From the NCBI GenBank assembly GCA_005880395.1, contig VBHQ01000078.1, positions 1 to 41,045 on the forward strand: DNA of 41,045 nucleotides, written 5' to 3'. Position numbers and translations under genes: made by a program. Below the pieces are notes generated by a model, which was not told where the DNA came from, ran no database searches, and was given only the letters and a program-made list of their open reading frames with translations. The stretch comes from Chloroflexota bacterium. GTDB taxonomy: Bacteria > Chloroflexota > Dormibacteria > CF-121. Shown piece by piece: positions 18,107 to 25,870 of this stretch; position 1 is the stretch's first letter, and each line of letters opens with the position of its first letter.

Positions 18107-19456
18107 CTAGACGCGGGCGACGCTCCCCGAGGTGGCACTCCGCCGAGACAGCGCGTCGATGCTGACCGCCAGGATCAGCACCACGCCCACGACGATGAAT
18201 TGCCACTGGACGGGGATCGACAGGAGGTACATGCCGTTGTAGATGCCGCCGATGACGAGTCCACCAAGAATCCCGTGGAGCACCTTTCCCCGGCCGCCGA
18301 AGAGGCTGGTCCCGCCGATGACCGCGGACGCGATCGCCTGGAGCACCAGCGAATTCCCAGGGAAGTTGTTCGACATGCCGCCAAGATTTGAGGCATAGAG
18401 AAGGGCGCCGATGCCGGCGGTGAAGGCGCTGATCGTGAAACAGAGAGTGATAATGTTCGCCAATCTCACCCCCGCCCGACGGGCCGCCTCCGGATTTCCG
18501 CCGATCGCGTACACGTAGCGACCGAAGCGGGTCTTCTGCAGCAACACCATCCAGACGGTGAAGACCGCCAGCACGATCGGGATGACCCACGGCACGCCTT
18601 CGAGCGTCCCGATCGCTGCACGGTTGACGTTACAAATGGCGACGACCACCACGGCACAGACGGCGATGAGGCCGATCTTGAGGAGCGTGAGGCTCACGGG
18701 AGGCGCCACCAATCCGCTGCGGCGCCGCCGGTTGTCGGCCGACCACATGATCAATCCGGCGGCAGCGACGAGCACCACCATGCCGACCCAGCTGACCGTT
18801 GGGTTAATCGTCCCCCACATCAGGTTGTAGAGCACCTGCAGATTTGCGTTACTACCGGCCAGGCTTGGATAGCCGGAGAACGGACCGAGGCCAAGCACAA
18901 TGAGCATGACGCCGTTGAAGATCAATCCGCCGGCAAGGGTCACGATGAGGGATGACAGCCGCAGCCGCGCGATGAGCGTTCCCTGGATCGCGCCGATGAG
19001 CGCGCAGACCAGTAGGGCAGCGGCGATTGCTGCCCACCACGGCCACTTCGTGGTGGCAGGCTGCACCAGCTGGACCGCGATCGCAGCTCCCGTCGCCCCG
19101 ACGAATCCGATGGACAGATCGATTTGGCCCAGCAGCAACGCAAAGATCACCCCCATCGCCAGCACCATGAAGACGGCGCTCTGCTGGAACAGGTTGACCA
19201 GGTTGGTCGCCGAAAGGAAGACCTGGTGCGGGCTGATTCCCTCGAAGACGAAGGTGATGATCACGAGCCCGAGGATGACGGGGAGAACCCCACTATCGCC
19301 TGCCCGAATCCGAGCCATCCACGCCTGGAACCATTGCCCCAGCGTCTGGGCAACAATTTCCGGCGGGACTTCGACAGCGGCCTCAGCAGCAGCGGTCGGG
19401 TCTTCGGACTCGGGGGCCTCAGCTCTGGCCACGTTTTTCTCCATCACCATCAGCAC
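18107..19456 (-). CDS. Sugar ABC transporter permease (xylose/ribose type, XylH-like)
   Basis: SAVFMVLAMGVIFALLLGQIDLSIGFVGATGAAIAV...GRYVYAIGGNPEAARRAGV...ASAVIGGTSLFGGRGKVLHGILGGLVIGGIYNGMYLL. Confidence 0.94.
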   Translation of the reverse strand: MLMVMEKNVARAEAPESEDPTAAAEAAVEVPPEIVAQTLGQWFQAWMARIRAGDSGVLPVILGLVIITFVFEGISPHQVFLSATNLVNLFQQSAVFMVLAMGVIFALLLGQIDLSIGFVGATGAAIAVQLVQPATTKWPWWAAIAAALLVCALIGAIQGTLIARLRLSSLIVTLAGGLIFNGVMLIVLGLGPFSGYPSLAGSNANLQVLYNLMWGTINPTVSWVGMVVLVAAAGLIMWSADNRRRRSGLVAPPVSLTLLKIGLIAVCAVVVVAICNVNRAAIGTLEGVPWVIPIVLAVFTVWMVLLQKTRFGRYVYAIGGNPEAARRAGVRLANIITLCFTISAFTAGIGALLYASNLGGMSNNFPGNSLVLQAIASAVIGGTSLFGGRGKVLHGILGGLVIGGIYNGMYLLSIPVQWQFIVVGVVLILAVSIDALSRRSATSGSVARV

Positions 19457-20246
19457 GCCGCGACCGGGTGGACGCGCCGGTGGTCATGTAGTCGACGACG
19501 GACTGCCGATCGAAGGCATCGGCCCGATCCTGGCCCGCCATGCGTCCCAGGTGGAGCACCGCGATTCGATCGGCCACCTCGAAAACGTCGTTCAGATTGT
19601 GCGAGATCACCATCACCGCGAGCCCGCGTTCGCGAAGCCGCCGGACCAGTTGGAGAACCTGATTCGTCTGCACGACGCCGAGCGCGGCGGTCGGCTCGTC
19701 GAGCATGACGAGTTTCGAATTCCACATCACAGCCTTGGCGACCGCGACGGATTGTCGCTGCCCGCCTGAAAGCGACGCCACTGGCTGCCGGATCGATCGC
19801 ACGGTGGTGACCCGGAGGCTCGACAGCGTTTTGCCGGCGGATCGCTCCATGTCGTCCTCGTTGAGGAGGCCATTTCGGATCTGCTCGCGCCCGAGGAACA
19901 TGTTCTGGACGATGTCCAGATTGTCCGCCAGCGCGAGGTCCTGGTAAACGGTCTCGATGCCCAGTGCAGACGAGTCACGCGGGCTGTGGATCGCAACCGG
20001 CTTGCTTTCCCAGAAAAACTGGCCGCCGTCGATCTGGTAGATCCCGGCGATGCACTTGGTCAGAACGGACTTGCCGGCGCCGTTATCGCCACACAGCGCT
20101 GTGACCTGGCCGGCATAGAGGTCGAGATCGACGTTCGTGAGCGCCTGAACGGGACCGAAATGCTTGTTGATCCCCCGCACCTTCAGCAGCGGCTCGCCGA
20201 GCTGCGCCGGACCAGGGCTCGCGCCGGTTACGGCTTGCTGCGCCAC
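19419..20246 (-). CDS. Sugar ABC transporter ATP-binding protein (single NBD, XylG-like)
   Basis: Walker A GDNGAGKSVLTKCI, signature VASLSGGQRQSVAVAKAV, Walker B LVMLDEPTAALG, switch VMVISHNLNDVF. Confidence 0.95.
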   Translation of the reverse strand: MAQQAVTGASPGPAQLGEPLLKVRGINKHFGPVQALTNVDLDLYAGQVTALCGDNGAGKSVLTKCIAGIYQIDGGQFFWESKPVAIHSPRDSSALGIETVYQDLALADNLDIVQNMFLGREQIRNGLLNEDDMERSAGKTLSSLRVTTVRSIRQPVASLSGGQRQSVAVAKAVMWNSKLVMLDEPTAALGVVQTNQVLQLVRRLRERGLAVMVISHNLNDVFEVADRIAVLHLGRMAGQDRADAFDRQSVVDYMTTGASTRSRRADGDGEKRGQS

Positions 20247-20273
20247 GGCCTCACTTTATCGGGTTGAAGGCGA

Positions 20274-20298
20274 GGCGCCGCCGCCGGGCGGCGGCGCC
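20274..20298 (-). other. GC hairpin between substrate-binding protein and ATPase genes of the sugar ABC operon
   Basis: GGCGCCGCC-GCCGGGC-GGCGGCGCC: perfect 9-bp stem in the 60-nt intergenic gap; possible mRNA-stability or attenuation element. Confidence 0.6.
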
Positions 20299-20306
20299 AT
20301 TGATGC

Positions 20307-21542
20307 TTAGCTAATCCCTGCCGCGCTGCAAGCGCTGGCCCCGGCCTGCGTGCACAGCGCGCCCTTGTCAACGAACTGGTCCTTGATCACGGTGCTGTTC
20401 ATGTTCGACGAGGTGACCCACTGCGGCTTCAACAGCGAAGCCGGCTGGGTGCTCCCGGTAACGCCGGAGGGCGGCGAGGTCGTGCTGTTCAGCAGCGCGG
20501 ACGGCGGCGTCTGACCTGCCCGCAGGATGGTCGCAATCGCAACTGCGTCCTGGGCCTCGAGATAGACGGCCTTGTAAACCGACCCGCATTGATAGCCCTG
20601 CAGGACGTTGACCATGCCCTGCAGCGTCGCGTCCTGTCCAGTGGTCGGGATCTTCTTGGCCGCGACGTTCTTATTCCGAAGCACCGTGATGACGGCATTG
20701 CCAAGCCCGTCATTGGCCTCGACCGTTGCATTGATGGTCGGATGAGCGGTGAACTGGTTCTGGAAGATGGTCTGACCCTGGTCGTTCTTCCAGGCGGGCG
20801 TAACTTGCTCGTGCAGCAGCTTCATGCCCTGGCTGTTGGTGGCGCCGTCCGGCACGTTGCCGTCCTTCTTGCCCCAGATGATGTTGTTGTACCCCTGCGC
20901 AAAGGAGACGGCATTCGGATCCACATCCTGGCCGCCGTCGAGCTCGAAGACCTGCGGGCTGGAAACGTTCCAGGCCTTGGCGCAGTCGAGGAAGCCCTGG
21001 CCGATCAGCTCGCCGACCTTCTCGTTGTCAAAGCTGACGTAATAGACGCTGTTGCCCGTGAAGGTGGCGCGGTCGTAGCTGATCGTCTTGACGCCGTGGG
21101 ACTGCGCGTACTGCTGGATTTGCGCGCCAGTATTGCTGTCAAGCGGGTCGAAGATCAAGACTTTCGCGCCCTGCGTAATGTCGCCTTGCGCAAGGCTGAG
21201 CTCGGTGGCCGGGACGCCCTGCGCGTTGTCGATCTTGAACTGGCTCGAGCTATAGCCAGCCTGCTCGAAGGCCTTCTTCAAATAGGGCTGGTCGAAGTTC
21301 ACATAGCGGGTCGAGGACGTGGTATCTGGCAGGATGACGCCAACGAGCCCGCTCCCGGCTGAGGTCAGGCTCTTGAGCTGAGCCATCGCCGAAAAGCTGC
21401 TGTCGAAGGAGCTAATGCTCAAGCCCGATGGAACGGTCGCGCTTGCCGAGGTCCCGCCGGTGGTCGAATTTCCGCACGCCGCCGCGACGATCGCCATCGC
21501 GCCGACGAAAGCCAAGGTCGAAAGGCGCTTGATACTGTGCAA
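20307..21542 (-). CDS. Sugar ABC transporter substrate-binding lipoprotein (XylF-like)
   Basis: Lipobox-like AAACGNST; VGVILPDTTSSTRYVNFDQPYLKKAFEQAGY...KVLIFDPLDSNTG...SYDRATFTGNSVYYVSFDNEKVGELIG. TTG start at 21542 preceded by AGGAGGGG. Confidence 0.92.
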   Translation of the reverse strand: MHSIKRLSTLAFVGAMAIVAAACGNSTTGGTSASATVPSGLSISSFDSSFSAMAQLKSLTSAGSGLVGVILPDTTSSTRYVNFDQPYLKKAFEQAGYSSSQFKIDNAQGVPATELSLAQGDITQGAKVLIFDPLDSNTGAQIQQYAQSHGVKTISYDRATFTGNSVYYVSFDNEKVGELIGQGFLDCAKAWNVSSPQVFELDGGQDVDPNAVSFAQGYNNIIWGKKDGNVPDGATNSQGMKLLHEQVTPAWKNDQGQTIFQNQFTAHPTINATVEANDGLGNAVITVLRNKNVAAKKIPTTGQDATLQGMVNVLQGYQCGSVYKAVYLEAQDAVAIATILRAGQTPPSALLNSTTSPPSGVTGSTQPASLLKPQWVTSSNMNSTVIKDQFVDKGALCTQAGASACSAAGIS

Positions 21543-21713
21543 GGAAAGTCCCCTCCTAATGTGATCGGTAGGCCCGAATATTGTGCAGCCCCGCAACACA
21601 ATTGGCAACCATCAAATACGTACGCAAATACCCGATGCTCTAACACTCTCTAAGAGTTCAGCCTCGCGGTGATCGTTGAGGAGCGTGTAGGCTGTGCTTG
21701 GAGAGGGGAACCA

Positions 21714-23557
21714 GTGGCACTTAGACCGAACACGCGATCGCCGGCTGCCGCGCCGAAGCCGGGCGGCCCTGGGCGAACGCCAACACCCTTCTGGCGCAGC
21801 AGGGGTTTCTGGATTTACCTGGTCGTGCTGCTCGCGCTCAACTACCTGATTAGCGTCTTTTTCACGAGCGGCCCCGCCCGCGTGACGGTTCCCTACTCGA
21901 CCTTCATCCAGCAGGTGAATGCGGACAACGTCAAAGACATCAGCGCGCAGAGCAACTCGATCCAAGGCGACTTCAAAAAGTCCGTCTCTTATGGCAGCGC
22001 GAGTGGCACCACGTTCCAGACCGAACGGCCCGTGTTCGCCCAGGACAACCTCGAGAGTTTGCTGACCGCTCACAATGTCACGGTCAGCGCCCAGCCACCC
22101 GGCTCGGGGCAGTCGCCGCTGCTGACGCTGCTGGTGAGTTTCGGCCCGGCGCTCCTCCTGATCGGCGGGTTCTTGTACCTGAGCCGGCGCACCGCTGCGG
22201 CAGGCGCCGGCGGCATCCTCGGAGCCTTTGGCCGCAGCCAGGCAAAGCTCTACTCACCGGACTCGGGGCCGCGGACGACCTTCAACGACGTCGCCGGCAT
22301 CGATGAGGCGAAGGCCGACCTTGCCGAGGTGGTCGACTTCTTGAAGGAGCCGCAGAAGTATCAGAAATTGGGTGCGCAGATTCCGCATGGCATCCTCCTC
22401 GTCGGGCCACCGGGGACCGGCAAGACGCTGCTCGCGCGTGCGGTCGCGGGTGAGTCAAACCGGCCGTTCTTCAGCCTCTCGGCCTCGGAATTCGTCGAGG
22501 CGATTGTCGGCGTGGGAGCCTCCCGCGTCCGCGACCTGTTCGCCCAGGCGAAGGCCGCCGCACCCAGCATTATCTTTATCGACGAGCTGGATGCCATCGG
22601 ACGCTCGCGGGCATCCTCGGCGACCTTCGGCGCCAACGACGAGCGCGAGCAGACCCTCAACCAGATCCTGACCGAGATGGACGGCTTTACGCAAAACCAG
22701 AATGTCGTCGTCCTGGCGGCCACGAACCGGCCCGAGGTCCTCGATCCGGCGCTGTTGCGACCCGGGCGCTTTGACCGGCGCGTCACGGTGTCACCGCCCG
22801 ATCGAGTGGGTCGCGCCGCGATCCTCCGCATCCATACTCGCGGCGTCAGCATCGCCCCGGATGTCGACCTCGCTCGCTGCTCGGGCTGCGACGACCGATC
22901 ACGCTGGGGCAGGATGAGCGCCGCTTGATCGCCTATCACGAATCAGGGCACGCGCTGCTCGGCCTGCTGATTCCCGAGGCCGATCCGGTGAAGAAGCTCA
23001 CCATCGTGCCGCGGGGCCTCTCCCTCGGCGTGACGTTGAGCCAGCCGATCGACGACCGCTACAACTATCCCGAAGGCTACCTGCGCGGGCGCATCACGTC
23101 GGCACTCGGGGGACGCGCGGCGGAGGAAGTCGTCTACGGCAGCGTCACGACCGGGGCCGAGAACGACTTGATGCAGGTCAACCAGATCGCCCGCTCGATG
23201 GTCGTCCGTTGGGGCATGTCGCCACGACTGGGTCCGCTGAATCTCACCGAGCCAGGCGACAGCACGATCTCCCCGCAGATCAGCCCGGAAACGGCCAGTC
23301 TTGCCGACGAAGAAGAGCGACGGATCGTCAATGAGTGCTATCAGGAGGCGATCCGTTTGCTGCAGGAGAACCGCGACAGATTGGACCGCCTCACGGAAGC
23401 CGTTCTAAAAAAGGACACACTGGATCAGGACGAGATCTATGCCGCCACCGGGCTCAGCAAGCCCCGCAATCGCGCCCTCCTCGCGCCGGTCCTTCCCCAC
23501 AACGGCTCGAGCCGCGACCACGAGCTGGCTCGGCAAGCAACCGACGCCGAGCGCTAG
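21714..23557 (+). pseudogene. ftsH: ATP-dependent zinc metalloprotease FtsH, frameshifted with internal deletion
   Basis: Fragment 1 (to 22928): [24 protein letters not shown]...[23 protein letters not shown]...[26 protein letters not shown]. Fragment 2 (to 23557), different frame: [27 protein letters not shown]...GGRAAEEVVYG. GTG start 21714 with SD-like GAGAGGGGA. Confidence 0.92.
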
Positions 23558-24321
23558 GCGGTCAATCCGCGCAACAGCGACTCGGTCTCGGCGGATGGCG
23601 TAACACCGAGCTCCTCCTTCAGACGTCGGCGGCAATCCTGATAGACACGCACCGCTTCCGCCCGGTCACCTCGCAAGACGAGCACGCGCATCAGCCGCCG
23701 GTAGCCGGATTCGCGGTACGGCTCCAGATCGACTGCGGCGCGCGCCTGATCGAGCGCGAGCGCGAGCTCGCCGTTTGCGACCAGCGCTTCCACACGGCAG
23801 TCCAGCGCGCGCACCAGCATGTCGGAGAGCCACTGCCGCTTGCTCGCAACCCACGGAGCATCCTCGCCGGTTAGAAAGGGGCGGCGGGCGATCGTCGTCG
23901 CGATCAATGAGGGGCCGTACGCGTCCTGTGGCCGTTCCGCGAGGATCGCCCCCTCCGCCTGGTGCACGGCGTCCGCGGCGGCCTCGAGGTCGATCCAGGT
24001 GTCCGCTGGCGGTCGAAACTGGTAGCAGTGAAACGCATTCGCGATAACGCGGTCGCGGTCGAGGTCCAGCAGGCCGAGCTTGTTGCGGAGCTTGCTGATG
24101 ACCGCGCTGAGCGCGACCGGCCATGATGGCGGCAATGTCTGCGGCCAGAGCACCTCGGCCAGCTCGGCTTGCGCCACCGCCCGCTGACGGTCTGCGACGA
24201 GATAGACGAGGGCGAGCCGGCCTTGCGGCCCCGGCAGATCGGACTCGCGCAGGAGGCGATCGCCGCGCTCGATCGCCACTTCACCCGCCAGATAGATACG
24301 AAGCGTAGGTTCTCCAAACAT
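23554..24321 (-). CDS. BTAD/SARP-type transcriptional regulator
   Basis: C-terminal BTAD helices: RALDCRVEALVANGELALALDQARAAVDLEPYRESGYRRLMRVLVLRGDRAEAVRVYQDCRRRLKEELGVTPSAETESLLRGL, with an OmpR-like N-terminal half. Confidence 0.85.
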   Translation of the reverse strand: MFGEPTLRIYLAGEVAIERGDRLLRESDLPGPQGRLALVYLVADRQRAVAQAELAEVLWPQTLPPSWPVALSAVISKLRNKLGLLDLDRDRVIANAFHCYQFRPPADTWIDLEAAADAVHQAEGAILAERPQDAYGPSLIATTIARRPFLTGEDAPWVASKRQWLSDMLVRALDCRVEALVANGELALALDQARAAVDLEPYRESGYRRLMRVLVLRGDRAEAVRVYQDCRRRLKEELGVTPSAETESLLRGLTA

Positions 24322-24383
24322 TTGCCAAAGCCTGCCAGCGATGATCTTAAGGACCCGGGTCGAAATTTTCGAGGAGGTGCGGG

Positions 24384-24536
24384 GTGCAGAAACGCGTCGA
24401 CTGTGAATGCGGCTGGTCGCAGCAAACCGATGAGGAAAGCGTGCTGGTCACGGCGGTGCAGCGGCACGCGAAAGAAGTCCACAACATGGAGGGCGTGACC
24501 CGCGAGCAGGTGCTCGCCCAGGCACGACCCGTTTAG
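24384..24536 (+). CDS. DUF1059-type small protein (50 aa)
   Basis: GTG start after GAGGAGG: VQKRVDCECGWSQQTDEESVLVTAVQRHAKEVHNMEGVTREQVLAQARPV*. CxCGW...H...H pattern. Absent from ORF track (<60 aa). Confidence 0.75.
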   Translation: MQKRVDCECGWSQQTDEESVLVTAVQRHAKEVHNMEGVTREQVLAQARPV

Positions 24537-24556
24537 AGACCCACCAAGGAGAAGTC

Positions 24557-24904
24557 ATGAAGTACCTGTATCTGCTCTACGCCGACGAATCGAAGATGCC
24601 CGCGCCCGACAGCCCGCAGATGGCCCAGCAGGAAGCCGCCTTCGGCCGCTTCTACGACGAGATTTCCCAAAAGGGCCTGTTCAAGGCCGGTGACCCGGTC
24701 CGGCCATCGTCGACGGCGACGACGGTCCGCGTCCGCAATGGGTCGACCAAGACCGACGCCGGACCATTTGCCAAAAGCGGCGAGCAGGTCATCGGCTTTT
24801 ACGTTATCGAGGCGAAAAGCGAGGACGAAGCCGTCGCCTACGCAGCCAAGGTCCCCTCAGCTGCGGTTGGCGCGGTCGAAGTGCGCCCGATTCTGAGCGC
24901 GTAG
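24557..24904 (+). CDS. YCII-related (YciI/DGPF-like) protein
   Basis: MKYLYLLYADESKMP...FYDEISQKGLFKAGDPVRPSSTATTVRVRNGSTKTDAGPFAKSGEQVIGFYVIEAKSEDEAVAYAAKVPSA...GAVEVRPIL. Confidence 0.92.
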   Translation: MKYLYLLYADESKMPAPDSPQMAQQEAAFGRFYDEISQKGLFKAGDPVRPSSTATTVRVRNGSTKTDAGPFAKSGEQVIGFYVIEAKSEDEAVAYAAKVPSAAVGAVEVRPILSA

Positions 24905-24919
24905 CGTGATTCGGGAAGT

Positions 24920-25867
24920 TCAGGACCTGAGGGACTGACCTTCCCGGACTTTGAAAGCATCGAGGCATCCGGCGCTGCAGAAGAAGTCGGTTATGTCGCC
25001 CCTTTGCCACGTATGAATGGCGCCATCTACCTCGACCTGCATACCGCACACCGGATCGACCGCTACCTCGGGAAGAAGTCCGGCAGCGGCCGTATGGCTG
25101 AGACGACGCTCGGTCACGATCTCGGCCAGCGTCGCAAGCGCAATCTCCTCCTGGGAGCCGCCGACCGCGCTGTCGGCGGCACGACGCACGCGGTCGAGTC
25201 CGTTGGTCGCCCGGTCGGCGAGGATGGCAAGGACCGTCGCGGCCCGTCGGCGGCTCGCGATCAGACCGATGTATGGGGTCTTGTAGGCGAGCAGTGCCTG
25301 GATTGCGTCTTCGTCGTAATGGCCCATCGTCGCCACCACGCACCAGGTATTGCCGTCGGGTGGCGCGACCGAAAGATCGAGCGAATTGATCACGTGGTCG
25401 GCCTCTGGGAAATCGGCTGTTATGGCCCCGGGATGCACTGCCACTGTCGTAAACCCCATCGTGGCTCCCAGCCTGACCAGCGTTTGCGCTGCTGGCGTAT
25501 TGCCGGCAACAAGGAGCCGGGCGCGCGGCAGCTGGGGGTCGATGAAAACATCGAGCGACCCGGCGCTTGGACAGGTGCTCATGTGGCTGACCACGCCCGG
25601 CCGATGCTCCGGCGCCTCCTCCGGCGCGATGGTCACCAACCGTGGCTGGCCGTCGCCGAGCGCGATCAGGGCCTCCCGCCTTACGAGCGCCTCGGAGCAG
25701 CTGCCCCCAATCCAGCCCCATAATTTGCCGTCCGGCGTAACAAGCGCCTTGTCACCTGGGCGCGCTGACGTGGGCGGCTCGACCCGGACGACGGTCGCCA
25801 CGACGAAGCGCTGACCGCTCTGACGCAGCTGCACCGCCCGATCGAGGACCTCTTCAGCCAGGGACAT
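24920..25867 (-). CDS. XdhC/CoxI family protein with C-terminal YHS domain
   Basis: FVVATVVRVEPPTSARPGDKALVTPDGKLWGWIGGSCSEALV and Rossmann-like C-half; then AVDPVCGMQVEVDGAIHTWQRGDITDFFCSAGCLDAF (YHS). Confidence 0.9.
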   Translation of the reverse strand: MSLAEEVLDRAVQLRQSGQRFVVATVVRVEPPTSARPGDKALVTPDGKLWGWIGGSCSEALVRREALIALGDGQPRLVTIAPEEAPEHRPGVVSHMSTCPSAGSLDVFIDPQLPRARLLVAGNTPAAQTLVRLGATMGFTTVAVHPGAITADFPEADHVINSLDLSVAPPDGNTWCVVATMGHYDEDAIQALLAYKTPYIGLIASRRRAATVLAILADRATNGLDRVRRAADSAVGGSQEEIALATLAEIVTERRLSHTAAAGLLPEVAVDPVCGMQVEVDGAIHTWQRGDITDFFCSAGCLDAFKVREGQSLRS

Positions 25868-25870
25868 TGG

